A stretch of 64,000 nt of DNA, taken from the NCBI GenBank assembly GCA_023957215.1, contig JAMLHH010000017.1, positions 1 through 64,000 of the forward strand, given 5' to 3'. The stretch comes from Chitinophagales bacterium. Lineage in GTDB: Bacteria > Bacteroidota > Bacteroidia > Chitinophagales > JADIYW01. Below the pieces are notes generated by a model that was given only the letters and a program-made list of their open reading frames with translations, did not search any database and had not been told where the DNA came from. The translations under genes and the position numbers were made by a program. Below, piece after piece: positions 34,835 to 45,000 of this stretch (its first letter is position 1; each line of letters starts with the position of its first letter).

Positions 34835-37492
34835 TTACCTTCTTAAATTTATCGATAACTCTTTTACTGATGAAACTCGTTTGTAAACAACATCTTTCAA
34901 TTCTTTAAAATGCTCTTTACCACACTTGATTTTTTGTTTTTCACTTTTCAATAATTCTTGACCTTCACCTTTTGTTTCTGCTACAAAATAAATTTTCTTT
35001 TGATCTTTGAAAACCACAGCCCAATCCGGATTGTAATTACCAATCGGTGTTGGAATCTTAAACCAATTGGGTAGCTTGAAATAGAATTCTATATTTTCAC
35101 TGCTTTCACAATCTTGTGCAAATTGATTTTCTACTCCGCTATCCAAAGGAATATAGTTTTCATAAATGGTTTTGTCGGCATTTTTCACTGAGTAGGTGAA
35201 CTTATCCATGTAAATTTCAAAATCAGAATCATCAAACAAAGTCATTTCATAAAGTTTTCCGCCAATCTTTTCATATTTGATACCATCAATCATTAAATCA
35301 TACAAGACACTCTTAATGGCATTGGTAGTGTTGTCCATGAACATTTGCGGATTGATAAGCACCTCACTGATTTTTCCGGACTTTTTCAGGATTTGCAGAA
35401 TGGTATCCCGGGTTAGCTCAGTTTTGTTTTGAATATAGGCAAGTATGTCGGGAATTTCCATCTGCAATCCATAATCATCTACCACTCTGTCACTCACCAA
35501 TTGACCCGAAACACCTTCTTCCGTAATCAATACTTTTTGTTTTGTGCTTCTAACATTAGGCTTTATTGTTTCAGGCATTTCTTTGATCGCTTTTCCTGCT
35601 AAAGTAATTAAATCCGAAGTGGTATAGGCTACACTGTATTTCGTTTTGTTTCTGATTTTTCCCCAAATCTGTAAAAACTTAGGGTCGGCTTCAAATCCTT
35701 TTCTATAGTTGACTTTCTTGCGCTCAGCTTTGTTTTTTATACGGTTGTCAAACTGTACTCCGCAATCTTCTTCTATTTCTTTCTGCAAAGCCTTTGCAAA
35801 GTCTTCATAGCGTTCATTTGCAATGACGGTTAATTTATTAATATTGCGGTCGTGGATTCGTTCTCCGTTTTGATTTACACACAAACGCAAACCTCTGCCT
35901 ATTTCTTGCCGTTTTTTGATTTCGGATTTGGTTTCATTCAGAGTGCAGATTTGAAATACATTGGGATTGTCCCATCCTTCGCGCAGTGCGGAGTGGCTGA
36001 AAATAAATCGCAGAGGCGTTTCGATACTCAACAATTTTTCTTTGTCTTGCATGATGAGTTTATAAGTATCATCATCTGCTTGTGTTTCTCCACCCGTATC
36101 CTTTAATCTGCCCTTGTTGTCTTGAGAAAAATAACCGTTGTGAATCTCATTTACAGAATAGGGTATTAAACCTGAAAATGCAGGTTTGCCGCTTTCCTCA
36201 ATATAAATTTCTTCAAACCATTGGGAGAATTTCCCTTTGATGGCATTTCCATCTGCATCGTAATCACGATAGTTTTTTACTTTATCAATAAAAAACAAGG
36301 TCAACACTTTGATGCCTTTCGGTTTATAAAACTTCTCCTTTTTCAGATGCTCCTCTACTGTCTTTTGAATCATATAGCGAAGCACCTCATCGTTCAAACC
36401 ACCCTGTGTTTCGCCCACCATCAGTATTTGACCGTTGGATAGGGAAACTACCTGATTGCTCAAGTCAATTTCCGTTACTTTCAAGTCCTGGTAAATCTCC
36501 CGCTCGCCCGAAAGTTTGTATAAATCGTATTTATTCCTGTCAACCGTGACCGATTTTCTCACGACACCTTTGGGCGTGTTTACATCAATTTTCAGCTTGG
36601 CAACAATTTTATTTTTCCCGCTTGGCTGAATTTTCTCTATCTGAACAAAAGCATCATTCATAGCGTTTTCGCTTACCACAGAATCCACTTCAATTTGCTT
36701 GACCAATCCCAAATCGTAAGCCTTAACGGGATTGAGTGAATACAGGAGGTTGTACAGGTTGGTATGTGTTGCCGAATAACGAAGCGTACAAAGTGGATTC
36801 AGATTTTCAATAGCTTTTTTACGGTTTTTGGTTTCCATGTTTTGCGGTTCGTCCACAATCACAATGGGCTGAGTGCTTTGAATAAACTCAACGGGCTTTT
36901 TGCCTGTCAGCTTATCATTGGGCTTATTGATGATGTTTTCATCTTTGGCAAAAGCATCAATATTGATGACCAAAATCTGAATGGAATTGGCGGAAGCAAA
37001 GCTCCTGAGATGCGAGACTTTTTTACTGTCATACACATCAAAGTTGATTGCTGCTTTGTCATATAAGGATTGAAAATGCTCGTGCGTAATTTTCAGGTTC
37101 TTTAAAACTCCTTCACGAATGGCAATAGACGGAACAACAATCACAAATTTTTTGAAGCCATAAAGTTTATTGAGTTCGTAAATGGTTCGTAGATACACGT
37201 AGGTTTTTCCCGTGCCGGTTTCCATTTCTACAGAAAAATTCATTCCGTGTAGATTATCTAAAGCAGTATCTTTTATTCCATGGCGTTGCTGAATGGATTT
37301 TACATTTTCAAGAATTTGTTCTTCCGACAAAGTCAGTTTATTCCCAAATCCATTTTCTGAATACAAAGTTCCAACAGAAGTATGTGAAAACTCAAAATCG
37401 CCACCACTCAAAGGTTGCCCCTCAAAGATGTCGGTAATGGCTTTGATGGCTTCTAATTGATAGGCTTGATTGCTGTCGAAGTGAAGGATCAT
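34835..37492 (-). CDS. res: Type III restriction endonuclease subunit Res
   Basis: An 885-residue ATP-dependent restriction subunit. Walker A is EMETGTGKTYVYL (about 90-101), and the helicase box II is the type III form IVDEPQNME (about 212-220). The second helicase domain has FIFSHSALREGWDNPNVFQI and QEIGRGLRLCVN. The nuclease end has the PD-(D/E)xK pattern: NPDWAVVF, then FVAETKGEG. It should form a complex with Mod and cut after two head-to-head unmethylated sites. It is last in the unit mod - AlbA_2 protein - res, with a 47-base gap to the middle gene. Confidence 0.93.
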   Translation of the reverse strand: MILHFDSNQAYQLEAIKAITDIFEGQPLSGGDFEFSHTSVGTLYSENGFGNKLTLSEEQILENVKSIQQRHGIKDTALDNLHGMNFSVEMETGTGKTYVYLRTIYELNKLYGFKKFVIVVPSIAIREGVLKNLKITHEHFQSLYDKAAINFDVYDSKKVSHLRSFASANSIQILVINIDAFAKDENIINKPNDKLTGKKPVEFIQSTQPIVIVDEPQNMETKNRKKAIENLNPLCTLRYSATHTNLYNLLYSLNPVKAYDLGLVKQIEVDSVVSENAMNDAFVQIEKIQPSGKNKIVAKLKIDVNTPKGVVRKSVTVDRNKYDLYKLSGEREIYQDLKVTEIDLSNQVVSLSNGQILMVGETQGGLNDEVLRYMIQKTVEEHLKKEKFYKPKGIKVLTLFFIDKVKNYRDYDADGNAIKGKFSQWFEEIYIEESGKPAFSGLIPYSVNEIHNGYFSQDNKGRLKDTGGETQADDDTYKLIMQDKEKLLSIETPLRFIFSHSALREGWDNPNVFQICTLNETKSEIKKRQEIGRGLRLCVNQNGERIHDRNINKLTVIANERYEDFAKALQKEIEEDCGVQFDNRIKNKAERKKVNYRKGFEADPKFLQIWGKIRNKTKYSVAYTTSDLITLAGKAIKEMPETIKPNVRSTKQKVLITEEGVSGQLVSDRVVDDYGLQMEIPDILAYIQNKTELTRDTILQILKKSGKISEVLINPQMFMDNTTNAIKSVLYDLMIDGIKYEKIGGKLYEMTLFDDSDFEIYMDKFTYSVKNADKTIYENYIPLDSGVENQFAQDCESSENIEFYFKLPNWFKIPTPIGNYNPDWAVVFKDQKKIYFVAETKGEGQELLKSEKQKIKCGKEHFKELKDVVYKRVSSVKELSINLRR

Positions 37493-37539
37493 GTGTTCAT
37501 TTTATTGTTTTAAAGGTCACATGGAATGCGTACTGCATT

Positions 37540-38703
37540 TCATTTAAGCACGGGTCTTTTGATTGTAACAACAACCCTTTCGTTTTCAATTTCATTGTTT
37601 ATGTCAAAGTTAGGATAAATGTCCAACGAACGCAGGATGCCGCTTCCTGCTCCTCTGTATTCCATGAGGAAAGGTGCAAATGATGCGATGATATTATTCC
37701 GTGTTCTCCTGATTCCTTTCTTGACTTGTGCTTCCGTTAAATTATTCGGCAATCTTCCGGGGCTGATTATTTCAATTCTGTTTTCAAATACATACAGTTT
37801 GATGGAATCATTCATAAAATAATCCCGGTGAATCAGCGCATTGATAAGAAGTTCCGTTATAACTATTTCGGGCACTTCGGAAACGCCAAGACTATTGAAT
37901 GATTTTCCGGGTTGCTGAATTTTGTGGAGTTTGGAGAGAACAAAATCAAATCCTTTGCGGTAAAGCTCATCCAGTGTTCCATAAATGTTTTCACTGCTTC
38001 TGTATTTTGTATCTGTAATTTCATTTCCCCAAAACCAAATGGCAGTGATAAAAAACTGGGGTGTCAGCCCTTGAAGATTTTTGCCGAACAGCAATGCTCC
38101 CGCAATATTCAATTTTCCCTCCGCACCAAGCCTTAAATTAGTCAGGTGTTTTTCCAATTGATTATTGTCTGGTGTTTCCTTGTATTGTGCTTCATAAAAC
38201 CTCCTGAACTTATCCGCATCTAAATCTGCCATGCTGCTATGCCCGATAACTTTTTCTTCCGCATACATGTATCCGCTGCTTTGAAGCAATCTTGAAATTT
38301 CTTCATTGCTTGTTACTTTTCTCTTGTTTGCTCCGTTCTTCAGATAAATTATTCCGTCTTTGTCTTTGTAAGGTTTGGCTATGCCTTCGGGAACGGTTAC
38401 CACCAGCACTAATTTCCCCTTTACACCAACCGTTTCTGTATTGATGAATATTGGTTCTTTCACATACTGGTCGGCAGCATTTACCAAAAGGTTTGTGAGC
38501 CGCCTAAGGTCATCAGCAGTTAATCCTGTTATGTCCCAGGTTTTATCATCAACACCAATCAGGATTTTGCTGCCTTTTGTATTGGCAAATGCAACCATTT
38601 CCTGAGCAATGCTCTGCTCATTATGCACATTGGCTTTAAACTGGACAGAGCTTGTTTCGCCCTTGGCTATTATGTCAAGAATTTCTTCTGCATTCATACT
38701 CAT
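37540..38703 (-). CDS. AlbA_2 (Schlafen-like) / HATPase-type ATP-binding protein inside the restriction operon
   Basis: A 387-residue protein of the COG2865 type. Residues about 12-130 form the AlbA_2/Schlafen-like domain: SSVQFKANVHNEQSIAQEMV, FANTKGSKILIGVDD, and GIIYLKNGANKRKVTSNEEI. The C-terminal part has a GHKL-type ATP fold: EIVITELLINALIHRDY (N-box), then NRIEIISPGRLPNN and GAGSGI. Family members are called transcriptional regulators or nucleic-acid-binding ATPases; the role is untested. Its ATG overlaps the mod stop by four bases (ATGA), so it is made with the methyltransferase and is an integral part of the unit. Confidence 0.85.
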   Translation of the reverse strand: MSMNAEEILDIIAKGETSSVQFKANVHNEQSIAQEMVAFANTKGSKILIGVDDKTWDITGLTADDLRRLTNLLVNAADQYVKEPIFINTETVGVKGKLVLVVTVPEGIAKPYKDKDGIIYLKNGANKRKVTSNEEISRLLQSSGYMYAEEKVIGHSSMADLDADKFRRFYEAQYKETPDNNQLEKHLTNLRLGAEGKLNIAGALLFGKNLQGLTPQFFITAIWFWGNEITDTKYRSSENIYGTLDELYRKGFDFVLSKLHKIQQPGKSFNSLGVSEVPEIVITELLINALIHRDYFMNDSIKLYVFENRIEIISPGRLPNNLTEAQVKKGIRRTRNNIIASFAPFLMEYRGAGSGILRSLDIYPNFDINNEIENERVVVTIKRPVLK

Positions 38704-40730
38704 ATCGTTTTAAACTCCACCCCGGCATCTCTCATTTGCAAGACCGTGTTGGTTTTGAGTTGGTCGTTGTCTTTGAAAAGAATATCTAAGGTGATTACTT
38801 TCTTAATGCTCGGTTGGGATTGGATAAGCGATAAAGCCTTGTCCATTGCTTGCTGCATGTTTTTTGTTTCAATGAGCAGGATTAATTCGTCATTGACAAT
38901 TTTTAATTCTCCGTTTACTGTGATTTTATCGGTCAATGAATAGCCTGCTTTCAGCATGAGTTCATAGAGCATATTCTCCTGCTCGCTACCTTCCCGGATG
39001 GGATTGGTAAATATTTCTAACTGTTGCTCTAAATTTTCTTCATCTATCTCGCTGCCACGCCAGATTTTGAAATTGGAAGGAGCGAGTTTGAACACCTTGA
39101 AACCATTGTCTAAACTGTGATTTATTGGATTTTTATGATTGCTTTGATTTATAGTGTGTCGGTATTTAGTTTCAGGCTCAAACAAGAGTTGAGGCTCCAA
39201 TTCTTTTTCTTTTCCTTTAATCATGGTAATCTCTGAATCAGAAGAATCATGGTTCAGACGTTTAATTACCCTCCTTATCCTCTCCTTACTGATGTCTGCA
39301 ATGGTTTTATACCCTGCTTTATATGCTTCACTGTTTTCATTACACAATTCGGGTAACTGTACTAAAATAAATTTTCGATTGCCTCCGTCTTTTTGATTAA
39401 GTTCTAAAACGGCCTGGGCAGTGGTGCCGGAGCCTCCGAAGAAATCGAGGATTATATCGAATTTATTGTTAATGGTCTTTAAGAAATATTGAATTAAGCC
39501 AATTGGCTTAGGATTTGAGAAATAGGTTTTTCCATTAAATAAATTTGCGAAATCTGCATTTCCTTGCTGATTTATAGGCTCAGTTATTAAATTTGAATAT
39601 GCACGACCTGACTTATGTCGTATATTCCCTTCATTATCAACATTTTGATAAACCTTGTATTTGATTGTATAATTTGAATCTTCACTTTTATCAGATTTGA
39701 CAAATTCTAAAAACTTATTGTCAATACCCCACTTCACTTTGTTTTGTCCCCATTTCCATATCCATCCATCATTCACAAATGTTGAACGTCCATTTGGAAA
39801 AATTACACCACCATCCGGGGCATGTATTCCAAAATTCATAGAATCTGAATATTGCAATCCACCACGGTCAAGTGTGTCAAAATAATATTTTCCACGAATA
39901 TCAACAAATTCATCAGATAACTTAAAACGTTCTTGGTTTATGGAATTTTTATCACGTTCCCAAATATCATTTTCAATAGTTGCAGTATAATTCTTTGCAA
40001 ACAACAAAATAGTTTCAGTAATAATTGCAATATCTTTTGCGTCATTTGCTCCTGTCTTTTTTCGCCAATCAAATGATGCCACAAAATTCTCCTCTCCAAA
40101 AATTTCATTCATAATCATTCTCAGATTATGCACTTCATTGTCGTCAATATGCACGAAGATGACACCATCCTCACGCAATAGGTTTTTAGCCAAAAATAAA
40201 CGGGGATACATCATGCTTAGCCAGTTGCTGTGGTAATGTCCGCTGTCTTTGCTGTTCTTGCGAAACAAACCTTCTTTCAGCAAATAGCCTTCTTCGTCTT
40301 TATCACCTATTCGTTTTTCGTAATCGGCTTTGTTTTCCTTAAAGCTATCGGGATAAATAAAACTGTCGTTGCCCGTGTTGTAAGGCGGGTCTATGATGAT
40401 ACACTTAATTTTTCCGTAATAGCTTTTCTGCAAGACTTTCAGCACTTCAAGGTTTTCACCTTCAATAAAAACATTTTCGGTCGTGTCAAAATTTACTGAT
40501 TCTTCCGGCTGTGGTTTTAGAGTAGCAGTGGTGGGAATTTGCAAGGTTTTAAACGCATCACTTTTCCCTGCCCAGTTCAACACATAGCGTTCGTTATCGA
40601 AATTTATATCTTCGGTAAAAGCAGCTTTGAACTTTTCCATATCAATTTTTTCTTCTGAAAAAATTTCAGGAAAATCAGCTTTCAATTTTTCTAATCGGTC
40701 GTTTATTATGTTCAGGGATTCTCCGTTCAT
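38700..40730 (-). CDS. mod: Type III DNA methyltransferase subunit Mod
   Basis: A 676-residue beta-class N6-adenine methyltransferase. Motif IV is IIIDPPYNTGNDSF (about 111-124), and motif I comes later, ILDFFGGSGTTAQAVLEL, the order expected of type III Mod. The target-recognition region lies between (about 230-400). It recognises the site both for protection and for Res. I saw no long homopolymer or tandem repeat of the kind used for phase variation. It is the first gene of the three-gene unit; an AT-rich stretch lies upstream. Confidence 0.95.
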   Translation of the reverse strand: MNGESLNIINDRLEKLKADFPEIFSEEKIDMEKFKAAFTEDINFDNERYVLNWAGKSDAFKTLQIPTTATLKPQPEESVNFDTTENVFIEGENLEVLKVLQKSYYGKIKCIIIDPPYNTGNDSFIYPDSFKENKADYEKRIGDKDEEGYLLKEGLFRKNSKDSGHYHSNWLSMMYPRLFLAKNLLREDGVIFVHIDDNEVHNLRMIMNEIFGEENFVASFDWRKKTGANDAKDIAIITETILLFAKNYTATIENDIWERDKNSINQERFKLSDEFVDIRGKYYFDTLDRGGLQYSDSMNFGIHAPDGGVIFPNGRSTFVNDGWIWKWGQNKVKWGIDNKFLEFVKSDKSEDSNYTIKYKVYQNVDNEGNIRHKSGRAYSNLITEPINQQGNADFANLFNGKTYFSNPKPIGLIQYFLKTINNKFDIILDFFGGSGTTAQAVLELNQKDGGNRKFILVQLPELCNENSEAYKAGYKTIADISKERIRRVIKRLNHDSSDSEITMIKGKEKELEPQLLFEPETKYRHTINQSNHKNPINHSLDNGFKVFKLAPSNFKIWRGSEIDEENLEQQLEIFTNPIREGSEQENMLYELMLKAGYSLTDKITVNGELKIVNDELILLIETKNMQQAMDKALSLIQSQPSIKKVITLDILFKDNDQLKTNTVLQMRDAGVEFKTI

Positions 40731-40895
40731 CCTTTTCTCAATTTAGTAAATGTTATTTGTCTTTATATATTTAGATATTAAAATATAAATTAAATATTAA
40801 TAAATAAATTTTATTATAAATAAAAAATACCTGATATTTTATTTTAAAAATTGCGAATTGATGACTCATTTGATGAAATATAAGATAATTCAAAA

Positions 40896-41018
40896 TTAGT
40901 GAAGTTTTTCAATTGTACAAAGTTTGCCTACATAAGTTGGCAATCCGTGACTCCCTTTTATCATAAAACCCTGAAATCTCGTTTCGGATAGATAAAGTCT
41001 CCATCCTGCAATAAAAAA
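40896..41018 (-). pseudogene. Possible gene fragment of 40 codons
   Basis: A minus-strand frame free of stops reads FIAGWRLYLSETRFQGF, then MIKGSHGLPTYVGKLCTIEK. Its composition (Trp, Tyr, Cys, Gly, His) is coding-like and unlike the AT-rich DNA beside it. I do not recognise the family. It may be a scar of a gene lost when the island arrived, or chance. Confidence 0.25.
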
Positions 41019-41048
41019 TTATTGAGTAGAAAATAGACGATAAAACTA

Positions 41049-41056
41049 TATATTTG
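41049..41056 (+). promoter_or_regulatory. TATATTTG, -7 box for the MBL hydrolase gene
   Basis: An exact TAnnTTTG match 20 bases before the ATG. No convincing -33 element was seen. Confidence 0.55.
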
Positions 41057-41076
41057 TATAAATTGACTAAAAGAAA

Positions 41077-41982
41077 ATGAATACACCCAAAATTCGCGTT
41101 TTAGATATAAAATTTTTGGATGAGCCTCACGTCATTGCAAATTATCTGATAGAATCGGCAGATGGATTGATTTTGATAGAAACCGGCCCTGAAACAGCAT
41201 TTGAACATCTGAAAGAAGCGATAAAAGCAGAAGGCTTTGATTGGAGAGATGTCAAGCATGTTTTATTGACACATATACACTTTGACCATGCCGGTGCTGC
41301 TTGGAAATTTGCAGAAAACGGTGCTAAAATTTATGTACATCCGGTGGGATTACCACACTTAAACAGTCCTGAACGTCTTTGGAATTCTGCCAAACGAATT
41401 TACAAAGAGGATATGGAGAGACTTTGGGGTGAAATGAAACCCATAGATATTCATCTCTTAGTACCTTTGGAAGATGGTGATACGTCTGAAATAGGCGGTG
41501 TCAAATTTAAAGTGCATTATACGCCCGGTCATGCGGTACATCACAATGCGTATCAATTGGGAGATATTATTTTTACCGGAGATGTCGCAGGTGTGAAAAT
41601 CAATGGTGGCTTGGTCGTGCCTCCCTGTCCGCCTCCTGATATCAATATAGAACTTTGGAAAAAATCCATTCAGAAACTGAAAGATGCCCACCCGAAAGTC
41701 TTATATCTGGCACACTTTGCGGAAGAGACTGATATTGATGCCCATTTTGACAAATTGGAGGCAATGTTAGACGATTGGTCAGGATGGATGAAGCCTTATT
41801 TTGATGCCGGAACTCCGGCAGAGGAGATTGTTCCCAAATTTGTTGCCTATACGGCTAACCAATTGAGAGAGAATGGAGTTTCGGATGCTGACATAGAGAA
41901 GTATGAAAAAGGCAATCCAAGTTATATGTCAGTAACAGGTTTGCTTAGATATTGGAAATTGAAAGAAGAAGGTAGAATTTGA
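41077..41982 (+). CDS. MBL-fold metallo-hydrolase
   Basis: A 301-residue metallo-beta-lactamase-fold hydrolase. The metal motif is LLTHIHFDHAG (HxHxDH); further ligands are HYTPGHAVHHNAYQ and IFTGDVAG, and a last His lies in YLAHFAEETD. The extended C-terminal helix region (about 215-301) resembles the glyoxalase II-like group. The natural substrate cannot be told. It precedes the DUF4175 gene by 22 bases in the same direction, so they may share a transcript. Confidence 0.9.
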   Translation: MNTPKIRVLDIKFLDEPHVIANYLIESADGLILIETGPETAFEHLKEAIKAEGFDWRDVKHVLLTHIHFDHAGAAWKFAENGAKIYVHPVGLPHLNSPERLWNSAKRIYKEDMERLWGEMKPIDIHLLVPLEDGDTSEIGGVKFKVHYTPGHAVHHNAYQLGDIIFTGDVAGVKINGGLVVPPCPPPDINIELWKKSIQKLKDAHPKVLYLAHFAEETDIDAHFDKLEAMLDDWSGWMKPYFDAGTPAEEIVPKFVAYTANQLRENGVSDADIEKYEKGNPSYMSVTGLLRYWKLKEEGRI

Positions 41983-42004
41983 TAGATTTTTAACCCGAAA
42001 ACCT

Positions 42005-45000
42005 ATGAATACATACGAGGCTGTCATTGAGCAATTAGAGCAATTTATCCGAAAATACTATCTCAGCAAGATGGTCAAGGGTTTATTGCTTTGTCTGGCA
42101 AGTGTGGTGGCTATTTATTTATTGGTGAGTATGGGAGAATATTTATTTTATTTTCCCTCTTGGTTAAAATGGTCATTGCTACTGGGCTTTTTTAGTTTCT
42201 CCGCTTATGCATTGGTGGCTTGGGTGCTACTACCGGCGAGCAAATATTTTAAAATAGGTCAAACCTTATCTTATGTACAAGCAGCTCAGATTATCAGGCA
42301 ACATTTTCCGTTGATGGAAGATAAGTTGCTCAATATCTTGCAACTCAAATCTGAAAAGTACAGTGGCAGTAGTTCTGAACTGATAGAAGCCGGTATTCAA
42401 CAAAAAATAGATGAAATCAAATGGGTGTCTTTTTCGAGTGCTGTCGATATGAAAGAGGTGAAAAAGGCTTTGCAGTATGCGGTAGTTCCAATGTTGGTTT
42501 TGGCTTTGATTTTATTGATAACACCCAATGTGCTAAAAGAGAGCAATGCCCGTCTTGCGCAGCCTTCCAAAGCATTTTCGCCACCGGCACCTTTTGACTT
42601 TGTGGTTGAAAATAGCCAGTTAAAAGTACAGCAATTTGCTGATGCATTGATTACCGTACAAGTAAAAGGAGGGGTTTTGCCTTCAAAAATGATATGGGTA
42701 CAGGATGGAAAAGAGTTTCCGATGACACAAGAAAGCGCTAATTCTTTCAGGTACAAAATACAACAAGTGCAAAAAGATACCGACTTTCGTCTGCTGGCAA
42801 ATGGTTTTTATTCAGATACTTATAGCATAAAAGTTTTAAAAAAGGCTGTGGTATCGGATATGAAAATTACTTTGGACTATCCTGATTATACCGGTAAAAA
42901 GCGTGAAACGGTAAAAAATACAGGAGATATATTGGTGCCGGAAGGAACAAAAGTATCTTGGGACTTGAATACGAAGAATACTGAAAAATTAACTGTCAAG
43001 TTTCAACCCAATCATCCTATACAAGTCTTGCAAAAAGCTCATTCATATCTGTTTTCAAAAACGGTCTTGGCTGAGCAAGATTATCTTTTGACAGTCTATA
43101 ACAATGATTATCCGCAGGGTGATTCTGTTTTATATACTATCGGTGTCATCCGCGATGAATCTCCGGTCATACAAGTCGTGCAAGTTCCGGATAGTATTCA
43201 AAAGAACCGCTTGTTCTTTATGGGAAATGCTTCGGATGATTATGGTATTGCAAAAATCATCTTTCAGGCACGAATTAAAAACAGCAAGAACCAAATCAAA
43301 AAAACCTTTCAAGAAAATATTGCTTTTGCCGACCATGTTACTGCCGATTTTACGCACTTTATGGATGTCAATCGAGTGAAATTGGAAGCAGGTGACAGGA
43401 TGGAATACTTTTTTACGGTTTGGGATAATGATGCTATTCATGGGAGCAAATCTGCGCAGTCACAAGTGTTTACTTATATTGTTCCGGAAGTGACGGAATT
43501 AAAAGATGCTGAAATTCAGAACAATGCCGAAATCAAATCTTCTCTCAATTCATCTTTTAGTGAGGTGCAAAAAATATCGAAAGATATCCAAGATTTAAAA
43601 GAGAAAATTTTAACTAAAAAAGATTTGAATTGGGAGGATAAAAAAGAAATCGAAAAACTAAAAGAAGAACATGATAAACTGAAAAATGAGATAGAAAGTC
43701 TTAAAAACAAGTACGATGAAAATCTAAAAAATCAAGAACTTTTTAAAAATGTAGATCCTGAAATCATGAAAAAACAAGAGATGCTCAGTGAAATGATGGA
43801 CAAACTCTTGGATGATGACATGAAAAATATGATGAAGGAAATAGAGGAGATGTTGGAAAAATTGCAGAAAAACAATGCTTTTGACAAGTTGGAAAATATC
43901 AATCTCAGCAACCGGCAACTTGAAAAAGAATTAGATAAAATGTTAGAACTCTTTAAGAAATTGGAGTTTGAACAGAAAGTGACAGAAATGATCCAACAGT
44001 TAGAAGACTTATCTAAAAAACAAGACCAAATCAGTAAGGAACCTAATTCCAAAAATCAGGAGATGCTCAATGAAAAGTTTGATGAGTTGAAAAAAGATAT
44101 GGAACATCTTGACAAGCTGAATGAAGAACAAAAAAGCAAAATGGATTTAGAGGAGCATCAAAAGCAGATGGATGAGATTCAGAAAAAAATGCAGGATGCA
44201 AAAGATAAATTAGACAAAGGGCAAAACCAGCCTGCCCAATCACAACAAAATCAAGCTTCTGAAAGCATGAAATCTTTGGCTCAAAATATCCGCGGGCAGA
44301 TGCAGAAAAAACAGATGCAACAGCATATAGAAGATATCAATACCATCAGACGAATATTGAGTAACCTTTTACATGTATCCAAAGACCAAGAAGCTTTGAT
44401 GTTAGATGTCAAAAAGACACATGAAACAGATGTCCGTTATTCCGAATTAGTCAGAAGACAACAAAAACTTAAAGAAGAATCTGTAATTATAGAAGATAGT
44501 TTGACTGCTTTGGGTAAAAGAGTTTTCCAGCTCCAACCATTTATCACTGACGAACTTTATAAATTGAAACGCGATTTGAACAAATCTTTTGATTTATTGA
44601 ATGACAAAAGTAGAGGTCCGGCAACGGCAGCCCAGCAGTATGCCATGTCTGATGCCAATAATCTGGCTCTGATGCTAAATGAATCCATGAATCAGATGCA
44701 AAAACAATTGAGTCAAATGGGTGCTGCCGGTTCATGTGATAATCCCCAAGATGAAGGACAAGGGACACCAAGTGCTGAAGAGTTAAAGAAACTTCAACAG
44801 CAATTAGGACAAGATTTGCAGCAAATGGGGCAAGATCTTAAAAACGGAAAATCCGGTTCGGAAATCAACAAGCGCTTGGCTGAAATGGTGCAAAGACAGG
44901 CAGCAGTGCGAGAAGCTTTGAGAAAAATGAAAGATGCCATGTCACAACAACAAAAGAAAGAGACAAATGTCGATCAAATGATGGATGACATGGATAAAAT

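Larger units (their letters stand above)
40731..41076. other. Spacer at the upstream edge of the restriction island
   Basis: About 40745-40860 is extremely AT-rich (TATATTTAGATATTAAAATA-like) and probably holds the mod promoter. About 40896-41018 is less AT-rich and has one coding-like minus-strand frame, listed separately. The right end holds the -7 box of the MBL gene. No direct repeats flanking the island were found. Confidence 0.5.

Noticed and set aside
34740-41076. Integrase, transposase or attachment-site repeats around the restriction island
   Set aside because: No recombinase gene and no matching flanking direct repeats were found by eye, so I call it an island from content and from the broken neighbour only.
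43516-44052. Minus-strand frames rich in Ser/Phe/Leu at 43.5-44.1 kb
   Set aside because: They are reverse readings of the Lys/Glu-rich coiled coil of the DUF4175 protein.
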